Assembly (NCBI GenBank): GCA_009746045.1 | Contig: RPFO01000970.1 | Span: forward strand, 35,536-99,535 | DNA length: 64,000 nucleotides | Source: Mesostigma viride | Taxonomy: Eukaryota > Streptophyta > Mesostigmatophyceae > Mesostigmatales > Mesostigmataceae | Reading direction: 5' to 3' | Shown here: piece after piece, positions 31,387 through 41,200 of the stretch | Layout: every line of letters begins with the position of its first letter | How positions within the stretch are numbered: position 1 is the stretch's first letter | Notes under the pieces: generated by a model | What the model saw: the letters and a program-made list of their open reading frames with translations, nothing else | The model's database searches: none | What the model was told of the DNA's origin: nothing | Program-made: the position numbers and the translations under genes

Positions 31387-31594
31387 TGTATTAGTTGGCG
31401 AACAAAGGAATTGTGGTTGCGATCACGTAGTACTTGCTTCTCCATATGTTACATGTAGGAGACATTGGAGACAATGCTGATAATCAATTAATATTTGTCT
31501 CAAGTAATCATCATCAATATTTTATTTTGCCATGTGCTTGCATTACTTGCGTAGGAAAAGTCAACAAATGATGTGTCAAGACATGTCACGGTGG

Positions 31595-31985
31595 CACGGT
31601 GCAACGGTGCAACGGTGCAACGGTGCAACGGTGCAACGGTGCAACGGTGCAACGGTGCAACGGTGGCACAGTGGCACCCCACGTTGGGCAGTGCTTGTGG
31701 GCAATATAACATTAGTATTGGACGTTATGTTACCTCGTGACACCATACAGCATCATAAAATGGTAGTTTTATGGTGCAACGGTGCAACGGTGCAACGGTG
31801 CAACGGTGCAACGGTGGCACAGTGGCACCCCACTTTAGGCAGTGCTTGTGGACATTATAACATTAGTATTGGACGTTAGGTTACCTCGTGACACCATACA
31901 AAATCATAAAATGGTAGTTTTATGGTGCAACGGTGCAACGGTGCAACGGTGCAACGGTGCAACGGTGCAACGGTGCAACGGTGTC
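31595..31985 (-). repeat. Right 9-mer arrays (CGGTGCAAC) in three about 150-bp units
   Basis: Blocks of 5-8 CGGTGCAAC copies lie near 31595, 31771 and 31922. They alternate with GTGGCACAGTGGCACCCCAC, ACATTAGTATTGGACGTTA and TACCTCGTGACACCATACA. The orientation is opposite to the left arrays at 21693, and the block ends about 118 bp inside the right terminus, matching the left spacing. Confidence 0.85.
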
Positions 31986-32402
31986 AAAACATATGATGAG
32001 ACACTTACCTCCTACCTTTGGACCTAAGAGAGGTACAAAATAACAAAGTTGAAAAAAATCAATTTGTACTAGTGCTGGAGTACAATTCCAGGTGTGCCTA
32101 GGGCTGCGAGGCTGATGTGGACCACCGCATCTCCCTCGCCTGGCACGCGTTACGCCAATACCGGGCCCTGTGGCGCAAGCCCCTCCAGGGGCAAGATCGA
32201 GAAACAGGACCTGTCAGTCAAGGTCCTCGTCCTTCCTGTTCTCACGTATGGCCCGGCCGAGACGTGGACCCTCACCGCCGACCTGGCCCGCAAGCTGGAC
32301 GGCGCGGTCACCAACATGATGCGATCCATTTTCAGAGTAGGATATGCTGCTCATGTCCGCAATGAGGACCTGTACCAGGGCATCAGTGCCATATATCACC
32401 AG

Positions 32403-32762
32403 CACCAAGCAGCGGCGCCTGCAGCTACGGCAGGGCACCTAGCTCGCACCAACCAGGTAGACACCTCACGTGGCCCCCCCGCGGGACTGCGCCCCGCTCA
32501 GCCTGGCCGGCACCTCCTGACGGTATGCCGGGCCCCGTGATGCTATAGACGCCGCAAGGCCCGCACCTTCAAAGAACAGCTCAACCAAGCAGCGGCGCCT
32601 GCAGCTACGGTAGGGCACCTAGCTCGCACCAACCAGGTAGACACCTCACGTGGCCCCCCCGCGGGACTGCGCCCCGCTCAGCCTGGCCGGCACCTCCTGA
32701 CGTATGCCGGCCGGGCCCCGTGATCAGCTAGACGCCGCAAGGCCCGCACCTTCAAAGAACAG
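32403..32762 (+). repeat. 180-bp tandem duplication in the LINE
   Basis: The segment starting CCAAGCAGCGGCGCCTGCAG recurs exactly 180 bp later and includes CACCTCACGTGGCCCCCCCGC and GGCCCGCACCTTCAAAGAAC. Minor differences (GGCAGGG/GGTAGGG, and a GCCGG insertion) show it is real duplication with some divergence. Confidence 0.75.
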
Positions 32763-33235
32763 CTAGTAGAGGACATGGGGGGCGGCTAGGCCTCTCCGTG
32801 ATTTGGACGAAGAATGATGGACAAGGCCAAGTGGGCCGCCAGGTCATAGAGGACAACGAGCCCCCCCCTGTGGGGAAGCGCCCGCGTGTGCAAACCCGCG
32901 GGAGGCACGCCAGACAGCTCCCCTAGGGTAGCGTGATGCTGTTTACTGATAGATGTTTGTCTATCTAAAGTCTAGAGTCTTTGTATCAGGGCAATGATGC
33001 CTCGTATTTCGGACGAGATTAGACAGCGTAGGATAGCATTTGTATAGTCCTGACACCTTGCTCGCACCAGCCAGGTCGACACCGCCATTGGTCTGGCAGG
33101 CCCCCGCCAGCGGCTTGGCCAGCCACTGAGGGCGGCACATTCTGACCTGGCCTGGCCCCAAGGGCATTCCCATTGAAAGGGTAGGGAATTAACATGCCAC
33201 GAACTACGTCCAGATGTTGCTGGATGACCTACTGG

Positions 33236-33715
33236 CACTACAATACGGTTCGTAGGAGGCGCAAAATGAGTGAGAATGTTACCCGAGCGGTAACGAGGAT
33301 TCGCACCGTTGATTTTAACATATGTTTCTTTTTTTGCGCCATTTGGCGAGCATCGACTGGAGCCTGAACCTAGCGGGGGGAATCGTGCGGGGGAATCTTG
33401 CGGGGGAATCTTGCGGGGAAAAATTCCGAACGTGATTTTAGCGAAGTCCTACTACATTTTGCTTGGGTACACGGTACTACAGTTTCGTCACTGAAAATTT
33501 TCTCTAGTTGCGTTGGTGTTTCGTACGTTCCGCTGAAATTTTCGTGTTCAGTGCCCAGATCACAATTTGATCCGGGCGCAAAATGATTGGCTGTACGGTA
33601 CGAACCAAAAACGAAATTTTAGTATCTAAGTTCCGCAGCGCTTGCTGAATTTGCCCCGGAAGCCCGGGGGCACTTTCCCCGCTGGAAAAGGTGTCCGCGG
33701 AAGCGTATTGTAGTG
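33236..33715. mobile_element. Small CACTA-like non-autonomous element
   Basis: The left end CACTACAATACGGTT and the right end AAGCGTATTGTAGTG are inverted over 12 perfect bases with a further TT. GG flanks both sides, as in the 4.9-kb element at 3794. The related LINE copy at 13630 (minus) runs GATGACCT-type sequence straight through this site, confirming insertion. The 480-bp interior has no gene. Confidence 0.75.
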
Positions 33716-34105
33716 GGTCCCACCCCATGCAGTTTGAATACCGCATCCACTCTCTCTCCCTTCTTTGGACTGCCATGCAGAACAAGACGCGGTGGCAGAA
33801 GATCAGTTGTCAAGGCTCCGCACATGCCCGACCCTGTGGGCAAGCCACCTCCCCCCAAGAGGAGGAGGCGTTTTGATGAGTAGGGAAGTTAGGATTTTTC
33901 TAGACTGGCTAGATTAGCGTTAGGATAGTCCGATTACACGGCTCTCTCCACTCCACCACCCATCACGGAATATGTGCTACATGATCTCCCAACGGAGGCA
34001 TGTTATAGTTTAATAGATGTTTGTAGTTAGTGACCATTTAATAGATGTTTGTAGTTAGTCACCAAGCCCGCCTGGGAATGGCTGCTTCAAGAACCGGAGG
34101 CGTAC

Positions 34106-35166
34106 TTGAAGGCAGTCATCATGTGCAGCTACCTGCGCTGCGACGCCCAGGACATCACCCAGATTGGCTACGCTGGCCTCAGGAGCCTCCTGCATGAGCG
34201 CAGACGGGCAGCCACAGCAGCTGCAGCATCCCCGCAGAGCAGCACCTCCCCCAGCACGGACTCCATCCGAGCTGCAGTGGCGGAGCAGCTGGCGCCGATG
34301 GCTGAGCAGCTCGCCGCCCTGAACGCGCCTGACGGCCCACTCAACACTCTCTCGGCCAAGGTCAACAACATTGAAGCCAGAGTCGCACCAGCCTCAGTTT
34401 ACTGCTACGCAAGAGCACATTGCCAACAAAGTTTCCGAGGCCACAGCCACTGTGACCACCCGCCTTAACCAGGTGGTCCAAGGCCGAGTCGGCCAAGGCA
34501 CCGTGAAACTTGAGGCAGTTGCTACCAAGGTAGACGCCCTGGCCACGCAGGTCCCCGAGATCGCCGAGCGAACGGCCACCATCTCCGCCCAAGGTCTGCT
34601 GGTAGGGCTAGCGATGACCCCTCGACTCGCGCCTCCTGGGCGGACCTGCTCAAGAGCCAGGCATCCTCTACCACGACCGCCATCACCACCAAGCTCCAGG
34701 AGCTGGAAGACACGCGCCGCGAGGCCGCTGACCGCGACCGTCGCCGCTGCCGGGTCATCCTCAGGCGCTTCGACATGCCGCCGGAGGAGACCCCAGACTC
34801 TCTCCTCGACGAGCGGAAGAAACAGCTGAGTCTTGGCGTGCATGCAGCTGCCAGGTTCGGCACTGCAGGGCGCCTACCGCCTGCATGCCCCATCCACGGG
34901 CCAAGGCTGGGCCCCCTCCAGTGGTCCTCACCTTCAGCGACATCACAGCCCGAGTTCGGTTTCTCTCTCGCTGCAAGAAGCTGGTGAACACCTCCTGGTC
35001 GCTTGACGACGACCTGACGCCAGCCCAGCAGCAGCAACGCCGCGATCAGTGGCCCGACTACATCCGCCACAAGACCAACCCCGAGAAGCCCCAAGTGTAC
35101 TGGCGGGGCGGGGACCTCTATGTCAACAAGAAACTGTGGAAGCCCCCCCGGGCTTCCCCGGGATAG
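34106..35166 (+). pseudogene. Second-type LINE ORF1, broken
   Basis: Fragments in three frames read SIRAAVAEQLAPMAEQLAAL, then KVDALATQVPEIAERTATIS, then WADLLKSQASSTTTAITTKL, then VILRRFDMPPEETPDSLLDE and finally LTFSDITARVRFLSRCKKLV with SWSLDDDLTPAQQQQRRDQW. The order coiled coil, WADLLK, RRM-like and DDLT-Q-QRR end matches the intact ORF1 at 35844 but diverges in sequence, so this is a related family in opposite orientation. A TAG at 35164-35166 is the expected end. Confidence 0.6.
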
Positions 35167-35345
35167 AGCACTCCAGCTAGTTGTCTAGATGGGGGCAATC
35201 GATGATGGGATAGCTTAGGCATTACAGCACTTGAAACGATATTAGCGCACAGCGTTATAGTACCTTCAATTAGCTCTGGCACCTTGTGGCCATCAGCTTG
35301 CGCCTTAATTAGCCGACGTCTTGAGCCCACCTCACATTTGTAGCA

Positions 35346-35843
35346 TAAGCTATTAATTAATTAATTAATTAAAATCATAGCTCCGTTGGGAGCATATGTA
35401 ACACATAGCCCTGAGAAAGGGGCATCTATGGGTTTGTAATACAATCAGGGCTACAACCTGCAGGTGGAGGATGTACAACTGCCACCTGCTCTGGGTGCAC
35501 AAGGTGCACCTGCACCGCCATGAGGGTTCATGCCTCCTTACCAAGCACAGGCACCCAGGGGGGGCTTGAGGAGAGGGCCTAGAAGGCCTGCATGACATAT
35601 GGGGTGGAAGGTATATGTGGCTAGGCTATAGCTGGTGTACACATGGCATCTCAGCAGAGAGTAACTCCCTGCATAGGCATGGCGTGGCTGAATTCTTAAT
35701 GCATCATCCATGGGAGGTCCCGTTGTAGGCTGGGCGCGGCTAAATAGTGAAAGCATCATCCATGGGGGCCATTATGGGCGCACATGCGCGTGGGCCACAT
35801 GCTAGGCTAGGCCTGACTAATCTACACTACTGGTATAGGTTCC
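35346..35843 (-). repeat. 3' tail of the ORF1-LINE with (TTAA)n end
   Basis: The minus-strand tail runs from the ORF1 stop to (TTAA)n at 35349-35371 and shares CTCCGTTGGGAGC, TGGGCGCACATGCGCG and TAATCTACACTACTGG with copies at 13060, 15655 and 52420-52830. No gene is present. Confidence 0.6.
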
Positions 35844-37187
35844 CTAGTCTGGGGTGGCAGGGGGGGCCTGCCATGGCTTGTGGTCAACGTGGATGACCGC
35901 CCCCCTCCAGTACACCGGCTTCCCCCCTGCGCGTTGCCGGAGCTGAAGGTAGGTCGGCCATAGCTCGCGTCGCCGCTGTTGCTGGGCCAGGGTCAAGTCG
36001 TCGTCCAGCGTGAAGCGAGTCTCCGAGAGCTTCTTGCGGCATTTAAGGAACGCCAGCTTGTCCGCCATGTACTTAAAGGTGAGGAGCACGGGTGCCGGGC
36101 CAGCCTTACCCCGCGCGCGGGGGAGGCGGACAGCCGACATGTCCGGCAGCTCACCAGTGAGTTGCATGGGGGCAAGAATGTCGCGCTTAAGTGCCGTGAG
36201 AAGGCTCGTCGGGGTCTCACCTGCCGGCTGGTCGAGGTGCTTGACGATGACGTTGTGGCTGCGCTTGTCGATCTCGGCCTCCTCGCGAAGGTCGAGGGCT
36301 TGTTGCTTGAGCTGTGCCGCGATGGTGGAGGTGGTGGAGGTGGTATGATGCTTAAGCAAGTCCGCCCAGGTGGGGGGAACATCACTGGCCGGGCCAGCAG
36401 GTGCCGGCTGGGCAGCGATTTCCTGCACCGCTTGGGCGGTGAGGCCGGCGGTGTCATGCAAGCTCTCAAGGGCGGTGGCGGTGGCTTGAAGGCGTTGGTC
36501 GAGGTCGAGGAGCTGGGCTTTGATGTCGGCAGTGAAGGCGGAAACGGCGGTGGAAGTGGAGGCGGCGGCGGTGGAAATGTGAGGAAGTTCAGCAGTCAGC
36601 GTGCCGCCGATTGCTGATATGTCGGCAGCAAGGGGGGTCACGTGCTGCTGGAAGGCTTCCGTCAGGATGGAACGGAGTGTGGGGGCGGAGATGGATGGAG
36701 CCCAGATCTCGCCATCGGAGCGCTTGAGGAGGGAATTGAGAAGGGTATGCTGGAGTTGGGGGCGGGTGGTCCCGAAAAGCAGGTGGATGTTAACCCAGCG
36801 GATGCCGTTCGGGGTGAGGAGGCGATCGGTGTCGTGGAGATGGAGGCACAGGTCGTAAAGCGAAGCGTAGTCCCCGTAGAAGATGCATGTCATAGCATCG
36901 GACGGAGGCATGTTGTCCCAGTCGTAATCATCGACCTGGAAAGGCCGGGGCCGAAAGCGCGGTTCTGAGGGGCGTGAAGACCCTCCTGTTTGTCGGGCGC
37001 GTTTAGGGTCGGGCGAGGCTGAGGGCGAGGCGTTGAGCCCGGGAGGTTGCTGGGCGACCACCAGTGCACGACTAGTGTCACTGCTGCCTGCCGGACCTGG
37101 CGAAGCTGCAGCCTGAGCTGCAGACGGATTTTCATGGCCGAGCGCATCCGCCAAACTGCGTTGCGTCGGGGGGCGTTTGCTCGTCAT
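35844..37187 (-). CDS. Intact ORF1 protein of a non-LTR retrotransposon
   Basis: A complete 447-residue frame begins MTSKRPPTQRSLADALGHEN. A Pro/Ser-rich region leads to FQVDDYDWDNMPPSDAM and CIFYGDYASLYDLCLHLHD; then a long helical part with ITADIKAQLLDLDQRLQATA resembles a coiled coil. Next come WADLLKHHTTSTTSTI, NVIVKHLDQPAGETPTSLL, VLLTFKYMADKLAFLKCRKK and FTLDDDLTLAQQQRRRELW, the pattern of an ORF1p RRM-like and C-terminal domain. ORF1 proteins bind element RNA and chaperone reverse transcription. No reverse transcriptase ORF follows within 500 bp, so the copy is incomplete or single-ORF. Confidence 0.7.
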   Translation of the reverse strand: MTSKRPPTQRSLADALGHENPSAAQAAASPGPAGSSDTSRALVVAQQPPGLNASPSASPDPKRARQTGGSSRPSEPRFRPRPFQVDDYDWDNMPPSDAMTCIFYGDYASLYDLCLHLHDTDRLLTPNGIRWVNIHLLFGTTRPQLQHTLLNSLLKRSDGEIWAPSISAPTLRSILTEAFQQHVTPLAADISAIGGTLTAELPHISTAAASTSTAVSAFTADIKAQLLDLDQRLQATATALESLHDTAGLTAQAVQEIAAQPAPAGPASDVPPTWADLLKHHTTSTTSTIAAQLKQQALDLREEAEIDKRSHNVIVKHLDQPAGETPTSLLTALKRDILAPMQLTGELPDMSAVRLPRARGKAGPAPVLLTFKYMADKLAFLKCRKKLSETRFTLDDDLTLAQQQRRRELWPTYLQLRQRAGGKPVYWRGAVIHVDHKPWQAPPATPD

Positions 37188-38226
37188 ATATTGCGTCTTA
37201 GATTCGGAAAATTATATCAGCATGTGCGTCTTAGAAAGACGAAGCGATAGTGATACTCACAGCTGAATTCGGTGCTCAAACGTGAAAGTTATGAGCTCCG
37301 ACAGCCATGGCTACCTCGTGGCCGGATGGATGGATGGATGGATGGATGGATGTATAAGCTATGCGTCAGCCTACCTATGGCCGGTATTGCACTGGTTGTA
37401 TTGCACCCACAGTGTTGCGCCCCAGCATGATGCACCATGCCGTGGAGAGAGCGCTCTGTGGCCTGCCCACCTGCGGCAGTGAGAGAAGCTAGGGCGCCCT
37501 CCCTCTTTCTCGCTGTGTATATAGGGTTGAAGGTTCCTTTACTCTGTATTGGCACCCACGTGACGCAGTCACGTGCTTATTAATTAATTAATTAATTAAT
37601 TGTAGTTAGTGATGCTGTTTAGATAGATGTTGTAGGTAGCTGATGTAGATAGATTAGACCGGTAGGACTGTTTGCACCCATCCATCCATCCATCGGGGTT
37701 AATGCTCCGTGACTCCCCAACGGGAGCACGAGTCTAATTCATTCATTAATTAATTAATTAATAACCATCGTCCCTAAGTGTTCCCGGACCCACCGGACAA
37801 CTTGCATCCATCACGGGTGGCGCGGCGCTTGCGGCGCAGCGCGAATTACGACCGTTGGTCAAACTACCCGAAATTTCGGGTGGTTTACGGACTAAGGGTT
37901 AATTGGAATGCCATGCCCTGGAATAGTTGTCTCATATAGTAGATCCGGACGCATGAAGCGAATCATGGGCTGGGATAAACTTCCGCTAAAACAAAAACTT
38001 CTCACAGCACTAGTGGACGTCAATACAATTACTTACTTGAGAAATCTGCAAGATGAATCTTACCGTGCACAGGATTGCTGACAGAAGTGCCATGTGCCAA
38101 CACACGCAAGTTTGCAGCAATCCATACGTTCATACTTGATTGTGAGTGTGGGATGTAAAAACACTGTCGCCAACTGATTCAAGGCATTCACTACACAGGC
38201 GACTACAGTACTATTTACGGCACCGT
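37188..38226. other. Intergenic stretch with microsatellites between LINE and argC
   Basis: It holds the LINE 5' flank, (GGAT)n at 37323-37350, (TTAA)n at 37578-37611 and 37744-37762, and CCGAAATTTCGG near 37870. Nothing resembling a gene is present before the argC stop codon at 38227. Confidence 0.5.
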
Positions 38227-41200
38227 TTATGGGAACATGGGCTGCTGCATGAGGCCCAGCGTCTCCTCAAAGCCCAGCAACAGGTTCATGTTCTGCATCG
38301 CCTGGCCAGAGGCTCCCTTGACAAGGTTATCGATCTGCAAAAGATAGCACAGGATGCCAGCAGACAAAACATTAGCACACAGGTCAGCCATCCCAGCCAG
38401 TGAGTCCCAACCCGCCACCTCGCAAGGCTGTAAGCGCTGCCACATGTTGTTACTCACATTTCAGCCTGGCTACATGGGGCCAACAGGGATTGTGAGGGAC
38501 AACGTGGGCCCAACCAGACGATGTTGCATAACGAAATGCCAACAAACATGACATTGACGCTTGGAGACTGGGTCTGCCTCCCTCAAACCACCACCAAATT
38601 TCCAAACAATGCAATGCTTACCTTTGACCTCCCACACCAGAGGTAAACAGTTATGCAGACCTGCCACACTAGTCCCAAACGATGGCATGCTTGCGCTTGG
38701 CTACGTGGGTCCTACGAATGAGGGGGCACCTGATGTGAAAACGCTAGGTCCTGCTGGTGTGCTTACCACGGAGATGATGATCGCGCGTCCCGCGAGTCGG
38801 TCCTTAAACACGCTGAGGAAGCAGTAGTTGGAGCCGCGCACGTGGCGCGTGGCCGGCACGCCGCCTGCCGGTAGCACCTTCACAAACTCCTCGTTCTGCG
38901 CGAGCAAACATTACAAGGACGGGAGAGCACAAGAGCGAATGATAAGCATCGGCACGTGGACCTGTGGCACCACATGCTCCTCGTTCTGCACACACGGGGA
39001 TGGGCATGGAGGCGTGCACGCCCAGAATTACGGTTTTGCAAGGCAACGCCCCATCTTGAAAGAGACAGATAGGCTCAGATAGGCAGGCCGTGATGTTAAC
39101 AAGCGATAGCCTTTACAAAGAGCTCTTTGTCAGGTGACCAGGTTTATAGATTGCCAGCACGCAAGCATGGCACCCATGGGCACGTTGACCACTGGCATCG
39201 TGAAGCGTGCCAGCATAGCAGTCCTCATCGTTCAACGTATCTTGGGTGCGTCCACCACCTCTTGTGCGCCCCATCTCTTACTCTGCAGGGGCATCAAGGT
39301 TCATCATACACACCTTGTGGGCGTTGAGGTTCATCCTACACACCTTGCGTGCCCCGACCATCTCTGGTGCACACCTACAATATATATCAAAGAGACAACA
39401 ATATATTAAAACAACAATATATATATATATCAAAGAGACAACAATATATTAAGTGTACAGTACATGTTGGGGACGCACCTTGTACGCCTCGACGAGAGCG
39501 TTTCGAAGGTCGTCCACCGACACGCCCGCACTTGTCTTTACGTACATTGTGCACTGCATGCCGCGCGACTGGAAGGGCAGGGGGGGGGGGGGGGGGAAGG
39601 CAAGGAGGTAAGGTAAGGTAAGGGGGGGAAGGAGGGAAGGAGGGGAGGAGGGGAGGAGGGAGGAGGGGAGGAGGGGAGGAGGGGAGGAGGGGAGGAGGGG
39701 AGGAGGGGAGGAGGGGAGGAGGGGAGGAGGGGAGGAGGGGAGGAGGGGAGGAGGGGAGGAGGGGAGGAGGGGAGGAGGGGAGGAGGGGAGGAGGGAGGAG
39801 GGGAGGAGGGGAGGAGGGAGGAGGGGAGGAGGGGAGGAGGGGAGGGGGAGGAGGGGAGGAGGGGAGGAGGGGAGGAGGGGAGGAGGGAGGAGGGGAGGAG
39901 GGGAGGAGGGGAGGAGGGGAGGGGGAGGAGGGGAGGAGGGGAGGGGGGAGGAGGGAGGAGGGGAGGAGGGGAGGAGGGGAGGAGGGGAGGAGGGAGGAGG
40001 GGAGGGGGAGGAGGGGAGGAGGGAGGGGGAGGAGGGGAGGAGGGGAGGAGGGGAGGAGGGGAGGAGGGGAGGAGGGGAGGAGGGGAGGGGAGGAGGGAGG
40101 AGGGGAGGAGGGGAGGAGGGGAGGGGGAGGAGGAGGAGGGGAGGAGGGGAGGAGGGAGGAGGGGAGGAGGGAGGAGGGGAGGAGGGGAGGAGGGGAGGAG
40201 GGGAGGAGGGGAGGAGGGAGGAGGGAGGAGGGGAGGAGGGAGGAGGGGAGGAGGGGAGGAGGGGAGGAGGGGAGGAGGGAGGAGGGGAGGAGGGAGGAGG
40301 GGAGGAGGGGAGGAGGGAGGAGGGGAGGAGGGGAGGAGGGGAGGGGAGGAGGGAGGAGGGGAGGAGGGGAGGAGGGGAGGAGGGGAGGAGGGAAGGAGGG
40401 AAGGAGGGAAGGAGGGAGGGAGGGAAGGAGGGAAAGAGGGGAGGAAGGTGTTGGTCCAGGGTGACACGGAAGGGCAAGAGCAAGGATGCGAGCACAAGGA
40501 AGTCGGAAGGAGATCGGCGCCTGCTACTGTATGGGTGGAGGCGACCGTCTAACCCCATGAAGTAGCAGGTCGGGAGAAACACAATCTCTCCAACCCTCTT
40601 CCCCGAGATAGCACCGGCACGAACTGTAACTAATCATCCATTCGTCAACCGCCGCCAGCGCCGGGGGTGCCGTGTTCGTCGCCGGGGGCACGATGATGTT
40701 GAATAGGGCGGTCGGTGCCATCTCATGAAGCGGCAGATGCACTTGCATGAGGTGACGGATGCCTGGAACATGGGATATGCAAGGCTGTCACGTCCTAGCC
40801 CGCCCTCCTGATCGCTCCCTATTGCTCACCGATACTCCTCGCTGGCTGCAATGCACCACGCACGCCATGTGACGGGCCCGCCTGTGCACTAGTGCATGGC
40901 CCTATCATCGACATAACGTGCATGCAGATACCACTGACTTGGGCCCTACCACTGTGCTGCGCCTGCTGTCGTTATGTGGTTGGGCGCTACCTTATGGCGC
41001 TACCGCCGAGACGATCGTACTCGACCACATGGGTCGACCGCCTGATGAAGTCACACGCTAGATGCCTGGGCATACACGATGGGGACGATGGCTTGCTACA
41101 GGCATGGCCCAACCGCCGCATGAGTGTACGCTATCTATGCTAGGCGCATACCCTGCACACGCGAGCGCCCTCGGGATGATGCCGACCCTAATGCCCGACC

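Larger units (their letters stand above)
21572..32103. mobile_element. 10.5-kb multi-gene DNA transposon with CCCTARGC termini and CTG target duplication
   Basis: The left terminus CCCTAAGCACACCTGGATTT and the reverse complement of the right terminus, CCCTAGGCACACCTGGAATT, match over 25 bp with two differences. CTG flanks both sides (21569-21571 and 32104-32106). Removing the element with one CTG reconnects the LINE reverse transcriptase (LLG ... LPSCEADVDHRISLAWHAL), which confirms the borders. It encodes a minus-strand transposase candidate, a plus-strand two-exon gene and a plus-strand acidic/coiled-coil gene. Arrays of GTTGCACCG lie near both ends and in the middle. The 3-bp duplication fits CACTA, Zator or Academ groups, but the termini are not a standard CACTA. 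Confidence 0.85.
32104..33885 (+). pseudogene. LINE copy, second part of the reverse transcriptase
   Basis: The frame resumes directly after the transposon with EADVDHRISLAWHALRQYRA, then KVLVLPVLTYGPAETWTLTA and KLDGAVTNMMRSIFRVGY. A 180-bp segment is duplicated at 32403-32762. The C-terminal QFEYRIHSLSLLWTAMQNKT follows the CACTA-like insert at 33236-33715. The element's 3' end near 33960-34010 matches the minus copy at 13390. Frames are broken in several places. Confidence 0.65.

Noticed and set aside
35979-36617. Plus-strand 212-residue frame
   Set aside because: It is the antisense shadow of the intact ORF1 on the minus strand.
35346-37700. LTR retrotransposon suggested by shared flanking sequence
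   Set aside because: The shared sequence lies at one end only, copies are truncated, and ORF1/RRM features point to a non-LTR element.
39449-40582. Minus-strand open frames of 319-377 residues made of Pro, Ser and Leu
   Set aside because: They are translations of the pyrimidine microsatellite in an argC intron; only the 30 codons at 39479-39568 are coding.
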